From: Marivita sp. XM-24bin2
GTDB lineage: Bacteria; Pseudomonadota; Alphaproteobacteria; Rhodobacterales; Rhodobacteraceae
Length of the DNA: 61,443 nucleotides
Assembly (NCBI GenBank): GCA_003149565.1
Contig: QCWH01000005.1
Span: 74,878 to 136,320, forward strand
Reading direction: 5' to 3'
The notes under the pieces were generated by a model. It did no database searches. It saw only the letters and a list, made by a program, of their open reading frames with translations, and was not told the DNA's origin. Both the position numbers and the translations under genes were made by a program. Position 1 is the first letter of the stretch. Every line of letters starts with the position of its first letter. Positions 51,878-61,443 of this stretch are shown piece after piece.

Positions 51878-54800
51878 TCAACCCGCGCCGTAGCCCCCGG
51901 CGGTTGGCGTGACCACAACCACCGCGTCACCAGCCGCCACCTCCGTCTGGTCGGCGGCGCGCAGGTTTTCGACGGTGCCGTCGGCGCGGTGAATTTCCGT
52001 GCGTCCCACGCGGCCGTTGCCTCCCCCTGCCAGTCCCTGCGGCGGGCGTTGCCGGTGCGAGGACAGGATCGCGAGTTCCATCGGCTCAAGAAAGCGAATG
52101 CGACGCGTCGTACCGTCGCCCGCGTGCCATTTCCCACCGCCGCCTGATCCCGCATCGATCCGGAAGTACTCCAGCAGGACCGGATAGCGGGTTTCGAGGA
52201 TCTCGGGGTCGGTGAGGCGCGAGTTAGTCATGTGGACATGCACACCCGACGTGCCCGAAAAGCCGGTACCGTCCGAAAGCACGCCTGCCGGGCTGCCCGA
52301 GCAAAGTGTCTCGTAATACTGGTGGCGGTCGTTTCCGAACGTGAGGTTGTTCATCGTGCCTTGGCTGTTGGAAATGGCGCCTAAGGCCCCGAAAAGCGCG
52401 TTGGTGACGTGCTGCGACGTCTCGACATTGCCAGCCACGACAGCGGCCGGATATGTTGGCGAGAGCATTGAACCTTCGGGGATCACGATCCGGATCGGTC
52501 GCAGGCAGCCGGCGTTCATCGGGATTGGCGATTCCACCATCACCCTGAAGACATAGAGCACCGCTGCGCGGGTTACTGGTTCGGGTGCGTTGAAATTGTT
52601 CTGCTCCACCTCGGAGGTACCGGTGAAATCCACCGTCGCCTCGCCCTTGTCGCGGTCCACGGTGATCCGGACTCTGATGGTCTGGCCGGTGTCTGTCGGG
52701 TATTCGTACTCCCCGTCCGCCAACTTGCCGATCACGCGCGAGACCTCGGCCGCGGCGTTGTCTTGGACATGGCCCATGTAGGCCCGAACGACCTCCAGCC
52801 CGAATTGGTCGATCATGGCGCGCAATTCTGCCACGCCGCGGGCATTGGCGGCGACCTGGGCCTTCAGGTCGGCAACGTTCTGGTCCGGGTTGCGGGCAGG
52901 ATAGGAATGATCGGTCAGGATGCGGCGGATCTCCGCGTCGCGGAAGCGGCCTTCCGCGACTAGCCTGACATTGTCGAATAGAACCCCTTCCTCGTCCACC
53001 GTAGTGGCAAGCGGGGTCATGGAACCTGGCGCCACGCCGCCTACATCGGCATGATGCCCGCGCGAGGCGACCCAAAACATAATCTCTGCCCCCTGCGCGT
53101 CAAAGACCGGGGTGACGACGGTGATGTCTGGCAAGTGGGTGCCGCCGTTGTAGGGCGCGTTTAGGGCGAAGACGTCGCCGGACTTGATCTGACCTTCATT
53201 GAGGCGAATGACCGTCTCGACGCTGCGGTCCATCGAACCCAGATGCACCGGCATGTGCGGTGCGTTAGCCACAAGAGCCCCGTCCGCGTCGAACACCGCA
53301 CAGGAAAAATCAAGCCGTTCCTTGATGTTGACTGACCGCGCGGTCTTTTGAAGGGCGACGCCCATCTGCTCGGCGATGTTCATGAAGAGGTTGTTGAACA
53401 CTTCCAACAGGACCGGGTCGGCCTTTGTACCGATGGCCCCGGCCCGGCTGGCAACGTCAACGCGGGTCATCATCACGTGGTTATGGGCCGTGACCTCGGC
53501 GCGCCAGCCTGGCTCGACCACGATAGTCTGGTTGGGCTCGATGATCAGGGCGGGCCCCTTGATGGACAGGCCCGGTCCCATGGCTTCCCGGCGCACGACA
53601 CGTGCCTGATGGGTCTGTCCGCCCGAAAAGATCGGAACCTCGGCCGCAATCTCTACTGTGCCGGTCTCGGTGTTTCGTGCCGGTTCGGGGTCGGCGGCAG
53701 CCTCGGCAGCGCGCCCCTCGATCTCGGCGGCCTCGATCACGAGGCGAGCGTCCGGGTCGGTGAAGCCGAACTCGGATAGATGCGCTGTCTCGAAATCGTC
53801 CCGGGCCGCATCGAGATCACCGTTCCAGAGAACGGGCAAGGCGGTATCAGTGCCAGCGTAGCGAAGGTGCAGCCGGGGGACCATCTCGGTGCCACAGGCG
53901 GGCACGCCCTGTGCCGCCAATGCGCCACGCACGTCTTCACGCAAGGCGTTCAGCACTTCTTCGATCTCGGGCTGCCTGTCGGGTGTGAGATCCACCTCCA
54001 TCCCGCGTTGACGGGCCTCGGTCACGCGGGCGAGCCCGATGCCATAGGCCGAGAGAAGGCCGGACAGAGGATGCACCAGGACCTTGGTCATGCCAAGCGC
54101 ATCGGCCACGAGGCAGGCATGCTGTCCACCCGCTCCACCGAAGGCGTTAAGCAGGTATTTTGTCACGTCGTAGCCGCGCTGGACGCTGATCTTCTTGATG
54201 GCGTTGGCCATATTCTCGACCGCGATCCGAAGGAAGCCTTCCGCGACTTCCTCAGGTTGTTTTCCTTCACGCTCGGCGATTGTGGTGAAGGCGTCGGTCA
54301 CAGCGGCGAGATCGAGCCGCTCGTTCTGCTCGGGTCCGAAGATTGCTGGGAAGAAATCGGCGTTGAGCTTGCCCAGCATGACATTCGCATCCGTGACAGT
54401 GAGCGGTCCCCCGCGCCGGTAACACGCAGGGCCAGGATCGGCCCCTGCGCTGTCCGGGCCGACGCGAAAGCGGCCTTCGTCAGCGTGCAGGATGGAACCC
54501 CCGCCCGCGGCAACGGTATGGACCTGGAGCATCGGGGCGCGCATCCGCACGCCAGCGACCTCGGTCTCGAAGGCGCGTTCGAAATCGCCGTCGAAATGCG
54601 CCACATCGGTTGAGGTGCCGCCCATATCGAAACCGATCACGCGGTCTTCTCCCGCGATCTGGCCAGTGCGGGCCATGCCGACGACGCCGCCCGCCGGACC
54701 CGACAGGATAGCGTCGCGGCCCTTGAAGCGGTCTGCGGCGGTGAGCCCGCCCGACGACATCATGAATTGCAAAGTCGGGCCGGGCTCATCGGGCGGTGTG

Positions 54801-55534
54801 GCCCCGAGCGCCGTGGCGACTCGCTCGACGTAGCGCGACAGGATCGGCGTCAGATAGGCATCGACAACGGTCGTATCGCCCCGGCCAACCAGCTTGATCA
54901 GCGGCGAGACCTCGTGGCTGACCGAGACTTGCGCAAAGCCAATTTCCCGTGCGACCTGTTCAAGCGCGCGCTCGTGATCGGGGGCCGTCCAGGAATGCAT
55001 TAGCACGATGGCAACCGCCTTGATCCCGTCCTTTCGCGCTGCCTGCATGGCGGCCCGTGCGGCGTCGAGATCGATGGCACGCTCGACGGTGCCGTCGGCG
55101 CGGACACGCTCGTCAACTTCTTCGACGCGGTCGTAGAGCAGTTCGGGCAGCACGATTTCCTTGGCGAAGATGTCTGGCCGGGCCTGGTAGCCGATGCGCA
55201 GCGCGTCGCGAAATCCGCGAGTAATCAGCAGGAGCGTCCGGTCACCCTTGCGTTCGAGCAGGGCATTGGTGGCAACGGTGGTGCCCATGCGGACCGTGCC
55301 GACACGTTCTGGCGGAATAGCACCCGGGGCCACATCGAGAAACCGGCGGATCCCCTCGACGGCCGCGTCGTCATAGACGCCGGGGTTCTCGGACAGCAGC
55401 TTCATCTCGCGCAGTTCCCCATCCGGCGCGCGCCCGATCACGTCGGTGAAAGTGCCGCCGCGGTCTATCCAGAAATCCCAGATCCCCGACGCGAGCGCAT
55501 CGTTCGTCGTCTCGCCTGCCTGTTCACTATGCAT
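51878..55534 (-). CDS. 5-oxoprolinase / hydantoinase, fused A and B subunits
   Basis: 1218 residues. The HyuA half (1 to about 690) holds the actin-like ATP-site motifs [18 protein letters not shown] and [20 protein letters not shown]; the HyuB half (about 710-1215) has [40 protein letters not shown] and [20 protein letters not shown]. Fused forms are the eukaryote-like 5-oxoprolinases, which open pyroglutamate to glutamate with ATP; hydantoin hydrolysis is the alternative. AAGGTAA precedes the start. Divergent from a TRAP operon with a repeat-rich control region between them, so the TRAP system probably imports its substrate. Confidence 0.9.
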   Translation of the reverse strand: MHSEQAGETTNDALASGIWDFWIDRGGTFTDVIGRAPDGELREMKLLSENPGVYDDAAVEGIRRFLDVAPGAIPPERVGTVRMGTTVATNALLERKGDRTLLLITRGFRDALRIGYQARPDIFAKEIVLPELLYDRVEEVDERVRADGTVERAIDLDAARAAMQAARKDGIKAVAIVLMHSWTAPDHERALEQVAREIGFAQVSVSHEVSPLIKLVGRGDTTVVDAYLTPILSRYVERVATALGATPPDEPGPTLQFMMSSGGLTAADRFKGRDAILSGPAGGVVGMARTGQIAGEDRVIGFDMGGTSTDVAHFDGDFERAFETEVAGVRMRAPMLQVHTVAAGGGSILHADEGRFRVGPDSAGADPGPACYRRGGPLTVTDANVMLGKLNADFFPAIFGPEQNERLDLAAVTDAFTTIAEREGKQPEEVAEGFLRIAVENMANAIKKISVQRGYDVTKYLLNAFGGAGGQHACLVADALGMTKVLVHPLSGLLSAYGIGLARVTEARQRGMEVDLTPDRQPEIEEVLNALREDVRGALAAQGVPACGTEMVPRLHLRYAGTDTALPVLWNGDLDAARDDFETAHLSEFGFTDPDARLVIEAAEIEGRAAEAAADPEPARNTETGTVEIAAEVPIFSGGQTHQARVVRREAMGPGLSIKGPALIIEPNQTIVVEPGWRAEVTAHNHVMMTRVDVASRAGAIGTKADPVLLEVFNNLFMNIAEQMGVALQKTARSVNIKERLDFSCAVFDADGALVANAPHMPVHLGSMDRSVETVIRLNEGQIKSGDVFALNAPYNGGTHLPDITVVTPVFDAQGAEIMFWVASRGHHADVGGVAPGSMTPLATTVDEEGVLFDNVRLVAEGRFRDAEIRRILTDHSYPARNPDQNVADLKAQVAANARGVAELRAMIDQFGLEVVRAYMGHVQDNAAAEVSRVIGKLADGEYEYPTDTGQTIRVRITVDRDKGEATVDFTGTSEVEQNNFNAPEPVTRAAVLYVFRVMVESPIPMNAGCLRPIRIVIPEGSMLSPTYPAAVVAGNVETSQHVTNALFGALGAISNSQGTMNNLTFGNDRHQYYETLCSGSPAGVLSDGTGFSGTSGVHVHMTNSRLTDPEILETRYPVLLEYFRIDAGSGGGGKWHAGDGTTRRIRFLEPMELAILSSHRQRPPQGLAGGGNGRVGRTEIHRADGTVENLRAADQTEVAAGDAVVVVTPTAGGYGAG

Positions 55535-55543
55535 GCCGTTACC

Positions 55544-55602
55544 TTGTCAATTTGCAATTGGTCGCAAAACGTTGACAAATTGCAAATGAAACGTCAACGT
55601 TT
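55544..55602. promoter_or_regulatory. divergent control region with direct and inverted repeats
   Basis: TTGTCAATTTGCAA (55544-55557) and TTGACAAATTGCAA (55572-55585) are direct repeats with 12 of 14 identities and a 28-base period. Overlapping them, AAACGTTGAC (55567-55576) and GTCAACGTTT (55593-55602) are perfect 10-bp inverted arms separated by 16 bases. The region lies between the divergent oxoprolinase and TRAP genes; the MarR-type regulator encoded at 58584 is the natural candidate to bind it. Confidence 0.6.
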
Positions 55603-55683
55603 GATTTAGTCGGGTTGAGGATGGCCGGTCCGGCAGAAGAAAAACGCTATCCGCCAACGAAATTTTACCAACGGGAGACGACC

Positions 55684-56667
55684 ATGACCTTCACCCCCTT
55701 CCGCAGCCTGCCCGCCGCGATTGCCGTTGCGACGCTCGCACTGCCCGCCGCCGCCCAAAGCTGGGACATGCCGACGCCCTATGGTGACAGCGTGTTTCAC
55801 ACTCAGAATATCACTGAGTTCGCCGCCGCCGTTGAGGCCGCGACCGATATCGACATCACCGTGCATTCGGCCGGTTCGCTCTATGCGCATCCCGAAATCA
55901 AGGATTCCGTGCGCCGTGGTCTTGCCCCGATGGGGGAGGTTCTGATGTCGCGCCTTGCCAACGAAGATCCGATCTTCGCAGTGGATTCGATTCCGTTTCT
56001 GGCATCGAGCTATGAAGAGGGTCGCGCGCTTTGGACCGCATCGCGCCCGGTGGTCGAGGAAAAGCTCGCCGCACAGGGGCTGACGCTTTTGTTTGCCGTG
56101 CCGTGGCCGGGTCAGAGCATTTACACGCAGACGCCGATCGAGAGCACCGAAGACCTCGAAGGCGCATCCTTCCGCGCCTACAACGCGGCGACCGAGCGGC
56201 TGGCGCAGCTGATGGGCGCTGTGCCGACGCAGGTCGAGACAGGCGACATTCCCACCGCGTTCAGCACCGGTCGCGTGGCCGCGATGATCACCTCGCCATC
56301 CACCGGCGTTTCGAGCCAGGCGTGGGACTTCACCTCGAACTACACTGACACGCAGGCCTGGCTGCCTAAGAACATGGTGATCGTGAACACCGCCGCTTTC
56401 GAGGCGCTCGATGAAGCTGACCAAGAGGCGATCATGCGTGCGGCGGCCGAAGCCGAGACGCGCGGCTGGGAGATGTCCGCGGCGGAAACCGCCTCCAAGA
56501 TGTCGACGCTTGAGGAAAATGGCATGGTCATCGCACAACCGTCAGAAAAGCTCTCCGGCCAGCTGGCAGAGATCGGCGAGACCATGACGCAGGAATGGCT
56601 GGAAGAGGCCGGGGCGGAAGGTGCTGCCGTGATCAAGGCTTTTGAAGCCGACCTGTCCAACCAGTGA
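55684..56667 (+). CDS. TRAP transporter solute-binding protein (DctP)
   Basis: A 327-residue periplasmic receptor with a signal peptide (ending ALPAAAQ, residue 25). Family blocks: WDMPTPYGDSVFHTQNITEF, SIYTQTPIESTEDLEGASFR with the conserved Arg at the FR-AYN position, and VETGDIPTAFSTGRVAAMIT. The start at 55684 has GGGAG. Given the fused oxoprolinase across the promoter, 5-oxoproline or another cyclic amide is the best guess for its ligand. Confidence 0.88.
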   Translation: MTFTPFRSLPAAIAVATLALPAAAQSWDMPTPYGDSVFHTQNITEFAAAVEAATDIDITVHSAGSLYAHPEIKDSVRRGLAPMGEVLMSRLANEDPIFAVDSIPFLASSYEEGRALWTASRPVVEEKLAAQGLTLLFAVPWPGQSIYTQTPIESTEDLEGASFRAYNAATERLAQLMGAVPTQVETGDIPTAFSTGRVAAMITSPSTGVSSQAWDFTSNYTDTQAWLPKNMVIVNTAAFEALDEADQEAIMRAAAEAETRGWEMSAAETASKMSTLEENGMVIAQPSEKLSGQLAEIGETMTQEWLEEAGAEGAAVIKAFEADLSNQ

Positions 56668-56731
56668 TCGTGGTTCGGGGCCTCCGGGCCCCGCCTTGCT
56701 GTTTGCCCCACGCTTAGGAAAGGTCAGCGTC

Positions 56732-57283
56732 ATGCGCCGCATCCTTGACCGCACATACGAAATCGCGCTCTGGCTTGCCGCGATCACCTTCGCCCTGATC
56801 GCCGTGCTGGTGCTGGCGCAGATCCTCGGTCGGCTTGCCGACCGGGTGGCCCGGGCGCTTGCGCTGTCGCCGCCGGGCCTGACAATCCCGTCTCTGGCAG
56901 AAATCGGCGCATTCCTGTTCACCGGCGCGGTGTTTCTGGGTCTCGCCGGAACATTGCAGGCGGGCAGCCATGTGCGGGTCAAGCTGCTGATCCGGTCGCT
57001 GCCGGAGGCGGTGTCGCGCTGGCTCGGGGCGCTCGTTGCGCTTGGCGCGGCGGCACTTGCCCTTTTCGCAACTTGGTCGAGCGGCCTTCAGGTCATCGAC
57101 AGCATCCGGTTCGGCTCGGTCAGTTATGGCACGATCCCGATCCCGCTGGCGCTTCCGCAAGGCGTCATGACCGCGGGGCTCGCCCTCTTGGTCGTGGCGC
57201 TGCTCGATGCAGCAGCCACGCTTGTGGCCGGTGGAACGACTGCGTTTGATGCCGCCGAAACCCGCACCGAGGAGGGTAAGTGA
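56732..57283 (+). CDS. TRAP transporter small permease (DctQ)
   Basis: 183 residues, four membrane segments (YEIALWLAAITFALIAVLVL, LAEIGAFLFTGAVFLGLAGT, WLGALVALGAAALALFATWS, GVMTAGLALLVVALLDAA). The E-I-G-x-F-x-F-T-x-A-V-F-L-G-x-A segment is the DctQ signature. ATG at 56732 after AGGAAAGG. Its stop overlaps the next start (TGATG). Confidence 0.88.
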   Translation: MRRILDRTYEIALWLAAITFALIAVLVLAQILGRLADRVARALALSPPGLTIPSLAEIGAFLFTGAVFLGLAGTLQAGSHVRVKLLIRSLPEAVSRWLGALVALGAAALALFATWSSGLQVIDSIRFGSVSYGTIPIPLALPQGVMTAGLALLVVALLDAAATLVAGGTTAFDAAETRTEEGK

Positions 57284-58587
57284 TGGAAATCGCAACGCTT
57301 GCACCGATCCTGCTCGTCGTGCTCTTCGGCGCGCTGGCGCTTGGGCTCTGGGTCGGTTTCGCGCTGATCGCCGTGGGGCTAACGGCCATGGTGCTCGCCG
57401 CACCCGCCCCGCCCGAGCTTGTCTTTGCCACCAAGGTCTGGGGCGGCCTTTCGATCTGGGGGCTCGTGGCGCTTCCGATGTTCATCTGGATGGGTGAGAT
57501 CCTTGTCCGGTCCCGGCTGTCTTCAGACATGTTTTCCGGCCTTGCCCCCTTTACCGCGCGGTTGCCGGGCAAGCTGTTGCATGTAAACGTGCTGGCCTGC
57601 GGGCTCTTTGCCGCCGTCTCAGGCTCCTCTGCCGCAACCACGGCCACGATTGGCCGCATGTCGCTGCCCGAGTTGAAGGCCCGGGGCTATGACGAGCGCA
57701 TGGCGATCGGAAGTCTCGCCGGCGCGGGTACCTTCGGCTTCCTGATCCCGCCGTCGATCATCCTGATCGTCTATGGCGCCGCGACCGAACAATCCATCGC
57801 GCGGCTGTTCCTCGCCGGCGTGCTCCCCGGCGCTCTGTTGGCCGGGCTTTTCATCGGCTACATCATGGTCTGGTCGCTCATGAATGCCGACAAGATGCCT
57901 GAGGCAGAGCCGCCCACAGATCGCCGAGAGGCGTTCCGAGCAATGGCGCGCCTGTTGCCGGTCGTGGGGTTGATCGTGGCCGTCATCGGTTCGATCTACA
58001 TGGGCGTCGCAAGCCCGACCGAGGCCGCCGTTATCGGTGTCACAGGGGCGATTATCCTTGCGGCGGCGACAAACGCGCTCAGCCTGCGCGGCCTCTTCGA
58101 CAGCCTGCGCGCCGCGACCATCACAACGTGCATGATCGCGTTCATCCTCGCCGGGGCATCGTTCCTGACGGTGGCGATGGGCTACACCGGGATCCCACGT
58201 GAACTCGCGCGCATGATAGGCGAGATGGGTCTGTCGCAATACCAGCTCCTGGCGATGCTGACAGTTTTCTTCATCATCATGGGGATGTTTCTCGACGGAA
58301 TCTCCATTGTGGTTCTGACGGTTTCGATCTTTCTGCCAATGGTCACGGCCACGGGCATCGATCCGATCTGGTTCGGCATCTTCCTCGTGCTGGTGGTAGA
58401 GATGAGCCAGATCACGCCGCCGGTTGGCTTCAACCTCTTCGTGATTCAGACGATCACCGGACGGGACATCTTTGCCGTGGCGCGCTACGCGGCCCCCTTC
58501 TTCGTGCTATTGGTCGTCGCGACGGCGATCCTCTCCGTCTTTCCCGAAATAGCCCTCTGGCTGCCTTCTACAATGATGTCCCGATGA
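57283..58587 (+). CDS. TRAP transporter large permease (DctM)
   Basis: 434 residues, multi-span: GALALGLWVGFALIAVGLTA, LACGLFAAVSGSSAATTATI (conserved SGSSAA motif), GTFGFLIPPSIILIVYGAAT (IPPS motif), SPTEAAVIGVTGAIILAAAT and MSQITPPVGFNLFVIQTITG. The ATG at 57283 overlaps the dctQ stop; a GTG one codon earlier is equally possible. Its own stop overlaps the marR start (ATGATCGA). Confidence 0.93.
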   Translation: MEIATLAPILLVVLFGALALGLWVGFALIAVGLTAMVLAAPAPPELVFATKVWGGLSIWGLVALPMFIWMGEILVRSRLSSDMFSGLAPFTARLPGKLLHVNVLACGLFAAVSGSSAATTATIGRMSLPELKARGYDERMAIGSLAGAGTFGFLIPPSIILIVYGAATEQSIARLFLAGVLPGALLAGLFIGYIMVWSLMNADKMPEAEPPTDRREAFRAMARLLPVVGLIVAVIGSIYMGVASPTEAAVIGVTGAIILAAATNALSLRGLFDSLRAATITTCMIAFILAGASFLTVAMGYTGIPRELARMIGEMGLSQYQLLAMLTVFFIIMGMFLDGISIVVLTVSIFLPMVTATGIDPIWFGIFLVLVVEMSQITPPVGFNLFVIQTITGRDIFAVARYAAPFFVLLVVATAILSVFPEIALWLPSTMMSR

Positions 58588-59114
58588 TCGATCAACCCAA
58601 AGACCAGGACCCCGTCGGTCCGATCGTCAGTTCATGGCACCTTGCGCAATCGTCCTTGCCGGAGCTTTCGGAGGTCGAATACGCGCTCACGATGTCGAAC
58701 CACGCGTTTCAACGCTGGATTGTCCGGTGCATGAACGCAGCGGGCGAACCAGGCATGGCTCCGCTTGAGGTACTGATCCTGCATCAGGTGCATCACCGGA
58801 ACCGGCCCAAGACATTGGCCGACATCCGGCTTGTGCTTCACATCGAAGACACCCACCTGATCGCCTATGCGCTTCGAAAACTGTCGGAGCGCGGGCTGGT
58901 GACGACAGCGAAAAAGGGCAAGGAGAAAACCGTGGCGATCACTGATGCGGGGCGCACGCTTTGCGAGCGGTATCGGGAGGTGCGGGAGGCCCTGCTCATC
59001 GACCTGGCGCAGGAGTTGGGCTTCAAGCCGCAGGAAATGTCCCGACTGGCCGCACTTCTCAGGGCGATCTCGGGCAGCTACGACCATGCCGCCCGGGCAG
59101 CGACCACAGTGTGA
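58584..59114 (+). CDS. MarR-type winged-helix regulator
   Basis: A 176-residue winged-helix protein: APLEVLILHQVHHRNRPKTL, ADIRLVLHIEDTHLIAYALR (recognition helix), KLSERGLVTTAKKGKEKTVA (wing), then a C-terminal dimerisation helix. It overlaps the dctM stop by four bases and its own stop overlaps the next start, so the regulator is part of the transport operon. It presumably acts at 55544-55602 and responds to the transported compound. Confidence 0.82.
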   Translation: MIDQPKDQDPVGPIVSSWHLAQSSLPELSEVEYALTMSNHAFQRWIVRCMNAAGEPGMAPLEVLILHQVHHRNRPKTLADIRLVLHIEDTHLIAYALRKLSERGLVTTAKKGKEKTVAITDAGRTLCERYREVREALLIDLAQELGFKPQEMSRLAALLRAISGSYDHAARAATTV

Positions 59115-60046
59115 TTGTCCGCGCTCTCATGGGTGCTGCGCGATGCGGGCGCTGGCTCCTGATCGCGGGGCTTCTCGTCGGCATCGCCCTGCCCGGTCTT
59201 GCGCGGGCGATGGCCCCGGCCATCGTTCCCATGATTGCTGTCATGCTCTGTCTCGCCGCTCTCCGCGAAGGCCCGGCGGCGGCGCTACCGAGGCGGGGGA
59301 CATGGGGCCGCTCGTTTCTGGTCACCGTCACCCTGCAGGCGGTCCTGCCGCTGGCGGTCGGGCTTTTTTTGCTTACGCTGGGCTGGCTGAACACGCCGCT
59401 CGCGATTGGCGCGGTGCTGGCAATGGCAGCGGCACCTATCACCGGGTCGCCGGGCCTTGCAGTAATGTCGGGCGCCGATGCCACTGTATCGCTTCGCCTG
59501 CTGACGCTTGGTACGGCGCTTCTTCCCCTCACCTCAGCCCCCGTTTTCGCCACGCTCCCGCTTTTTCCAGACCCCGGTGCCGTGGCGGCTGCGGCGTGTC
59601 GATTGCTGCTGGTGGTCGGGGCCGCAGCCTGTGTTGCGGCCAGCCTCCGCCGCGTTTTCCCAGCGCTGACTGCACCCGCAAGCCGACCGGCTCTGGATGG
59701 GGCGATGGCGGTGGCGATGGCGGTGGTGGTGGTTGGATTGATGTCGGAAATCGCTCCGGCGCTCTTTGGCACGCCGGGTCTTCTGGCACTGACCTTCGCA
59801 TGCGCCTTCGCGCTTTATTTTGTCCAGACCCTCTTGGCATGGGCAGCCGCCCGCCGCGCCCTTCCGACCGGCGAGGCGGGCGCTGTCGTCATCGCAGCCG
59901 GAAACCGCAACCTTGCCCTGTTTCTTGCCGCTGTGCCATCCGACGCGGCGGCACCGCTCATGCTCTTTGTCGGATGCTACCAGGTGCCGATGTACTTGAC
60001 GCCGTTCTTTCTAAGACGCGTCTGCCCGCACCCGGATCGGAATTGA
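59111..60046 (+). CDS. BASS-superfamily-like membrane transporter
   Basis: About 311 residues with nine or ten hydrophobic segments. The motif AGNRNLALFLAAVP near the C terminus and AAAPITGSPGLAVMSGADAT in the fifth segment match the crossover motifs of the bile acid:sodium symporter/arsenite permease (BASS/ACR3) superfamily. The GTG at 59111 overlaps the marR stop (GTGA); an ATG at 59129 is an alternative. Last gene of the TRAP-MarR operon, so a second transporter, perhaps an exporter of the product, is controlled together with the importer. Confidence 0.75.
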   Translation: MIVRALMGAARCGRWLLIAGLLVGIALPGLARAMAPAIVPMIAVMLCLAALREGPAAALPRRGTWGRSFLVTVTLQAVLPLAVGLFLLTLGWLNTPLAIGAVLAMAAAPITGSPGLAVMSGADATVSLRLLTLGTALLPLTSAPVFATLPLFPDPGAVAAAACRLLLVVGAAACVAASLRRVFPALTAPASRPALDGAMAVAMAVVVVGLMSEIAPALFGTPGLLALTFACAFALYFVQTLLAWAAARRALPTGEAGAVVIAAGNRNLALFLAAVPSDAAAPLMLFVGCYQVPMYLTPFFLRRVCPHPDRN

Positions 60047-60473
60047 CCGCCTTTGACTGAAAGAGCCAGCAACGGAAAATGGCTTGCTGCAGTCGGAAGC
60101 CCCTCGGCACTGTGCTTTGCCGCATCGATCAACACGCACGTTTGATCCCAAATCGCCATCCAGGACTGACCCCTGCAGAGGGCATGGGGCGCCGGCGCTG
60201 GCCAACAAGTCTCTTGGTGAGGCTCGACCACGTCGATTCCCGCAAAGATCGGCTGCTCCGCGAACGTGCTCAACGCCTGACGGACCTTAAATGCCATGGC
60301 GGACACCGATGTAAACCGCCGCGTTAGATTGTTTGAACCTCAAGGTAGGGGCGCAGGCCTCTGAAGATCATTCGGTTTTGACTGTTCTTGAAGGTCTACT
60401 GTTACGAGCGTGCCATGTCATTTTTGAGCATGCAGCGAAGGTCCACACTCCGCCCTCTCCTATGGATGCCGCG
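60047..60473. other. intergenic decay zone
   Basis: About 425 bases between the BASS-like gene and a transposase fragment. Short frames occur on both strands (for instance a minus-strand one around 59977-60306), but none shows a recognised family. No terminator for the upstream operon stands out. Confidence 0.35.
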
Positions 60474-61244
60474 TCACCAAGGCACAAGATGACGCGCCCG
60501 CAGCGAACGGCAGGAAGGTTCGCTCTGCCGACCTTCACCCTCGCTATTTGCGGCTTCGAAAACCGCGCAAATCTCCTTGTAAATCTGCTTCACAGTCGGT
60601 CGTAGTGACGACGCAAACCCGGCAATCACTGGCCCCATCAATGCCAGTTCCTCTGTGCCCATGCGTTTTGCGCGATTGCCGGACCAGTGTTTTGCGTCAC
60701 ACAGCCCAATTGTTCCATGCGCATCGAAAGAACGTAGCCATCGGCGCAAGGCACTCGGAGAAGGCGGCTGAACAGAGTCCCGTCGCCGCCCGGTTTGCCC
60801 ACGACCCGACGGCCTGTCCGACAAAATCTCCATAGCGCGGCGCTGAAGCTTGAACATCGACATATGCATCGAGACATCCGTGCGTCGCACAGTTCCTGCA
60901 GTTTCGGCTTCCAGAAAAGCTTCGACAAACGCAAGACGCACAGCCAGCATCTGCGCCCGCTTTCCGTCGAGACCAGAAAGCACAGCAGTGTCAGACGTTT
61001 GCCGGGCTCGCATGTTGTCCGGCAGAAAAGCATCGGGGCGGTGCGTTCGCAGCCCCTTCTGCACAAAGTGCGAAATCTTGCCGTGGTCGAAACTTTCGGC
61101 GACGCCCGTCCCGTCAGAGCGAATGAAGATATAGCCCCAGTCTCGACGGGATTGAGGACGGTAGGAAATGCCATGGATAATGACTTCATCGAACGTCCCG
61201 AGCGCATATATCGGGATTGTCGATGAACTGACAAAGTCCAACAT
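60474..61244 (-). pseudogene. TniA/TnsB (Mu-type) transposase N-terminal fragment
   Basis: The frame opens at an ATG at 61244 and reads TFDEVIIHGISYRPQSRRDW, GVAESFDHGKISHFVQKGLR, FVEAFLEAETAGTVRRTDVS and PPSPSALRRWLRSFDAHGTI, then RAKRMGTEELALMGPVIAGF: the N-terminal DNA-binding part of TniA/TnsB-like Mu-type transposases. It ends abruptly at residue 256, before the DDE integrase core, in unrelated codons. The same gene's C-terminal type of sequence occurs in the same orientation at 38441-38599. Confidence 0.65.
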
Positions 61245-61443
61245 TCGGAAAACATCCTATGGATTGAATGACAACGGGCTCCTGCCCTTCCCCAGCCAAG
61301 TAGCCGAGGTGCCAAGTTGGTATCGAAGACTGCGCTGGTCGCGTCAGTCCATGTGACGGGAATGAAGCCTTCCAGACCCCGAGCAACAGTTTGCTTGGCT
61401 CTCCTTGACCGCTCCTAATTTCGCTTATGGTGACATTTATGCC
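61245..61443. other. upstream flank of the transposase fragment
   Basis: About 200 bases to the window edge with no recognised gene. If the transposase fragment marks a transposon, its terminal repeats would be expected here or just outside the window; none was identified by eye. Confidence 0.3.

Noticed and set aside
51509-52147. Plus-strand 212-residue frame across the IS end and the oxoprolinase 3' end
   Set aside because: It runs antisense through both the transposase start and the conserved oxoprolinase C terminus and has no start in the unassigned part.
1-61443. CRISPR arrays, tRNA and rRNA genes, prophage or toxin-antitoxin modules
   Set aside because: Scanned by eye for regular spaced repeats, cloverleaf-like CCA-ending segments and phage structural genes; none was convincing.

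Overview
The window looks like a chromosomal segment of a Rhodobacterales (Roseobacter-type) alphaproteobacterium. The grounds are gene content and order seen directly: rplM-rpsI, dnaX-ybaB-recR with an extra small gene, a TrcR (DUF1013) regulator, COQ9 beside rpsU, a DUF952-pyrD pair, trpF-lapA-ihfB, fused 5-oxoprolinase, two TRAP dicarboxylate-type transporters and a giant RTX protein with a C-terminal DUF4214 region. Genus cannot be fixed from the sequence alone.

Layout. 0-18.6 kb is mostly housekeeping: PaaI thioesterase and enoyl-CoA hydratase (divergent), nadD, dacB (PBP4), a DUF1127 protein divergent from a MocR/PdxR regulator, GNAT, rplM-rpsI, fatty acid desaturase, trmO, a HTH-periplasmic-binding-like regulator, dnaX-small membrane gene-ybaB-recR, a secreted LprI/MliC double lysozyme-inhibitor-like protein, a persulfide dioxygenase-like + rhodanese operon, trcR, secreted RNase T2, COQ9, a conserved membrane protein and rpsU. 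18.9-28.4 kb is a + strand catabolic run: haloacid dehalogenase, alpha/beta hydrolase, serine/threonine dehydratase, PcaD-like lactonase, MFS exporter, zinc alcohol dehydrogenase, enolase-superfamily dehydratase, an ArsR repressor with the SqrR/BigR cysteine pair, and an amidase. 28.5-37.3 kb is mixed core metabolism on the - strand (acyl-CoA synthetase, D-lactate dehydrogenase, SRAP peptidase, a 5'-nucleotidase gene broken by an amber codon, trpF, lapA, ihfB), plus DUF952-pyrD on +.

From 37.9 kb to the end the segment is accessory in character. It is bracketed by pieces of a Tn7/Tn5053-type transposon: a TniQ-like tail and a TniA/TnsB C-terminal scrap at 37.9-38.6 kb, an IS110 scrap beside them, and a TniA/TnsB N-terminal piece in the same orientation at 60.5-61.2 kb. 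Between them lie (a) an OsmC-TRAP(P,Q,M)-LacI operon headed by a perfect 18-bp palindrome that fits a LacI operator; (b) a 1644-residue RTX protein preceded by a large inverted repeat and a stand-alone LuxR DNA-binding domain; (c) a 7TMR-DISM sensor cut at both ends, its 3' side at an IS3-family element that itself lacks orfA; and (d) an oxoprolinase / TRAP / MarR / BASS-type exporter module with a repeat-rich divergent control region.

How they work together (inference): the sulfur pair at 13.8-15.1 kb probably oxidises persulfides under control of an SqrR-like repressor such as the one at 26.6 kb; the MarR-TRAP-oxoprolinase module probably takes up and opens 5-oxoproline or a related cyclic amide; the LacI operon takes up an unidentified organic acid. 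No tRNA, rRNA, CRISPR array or complete prophage was recognised.
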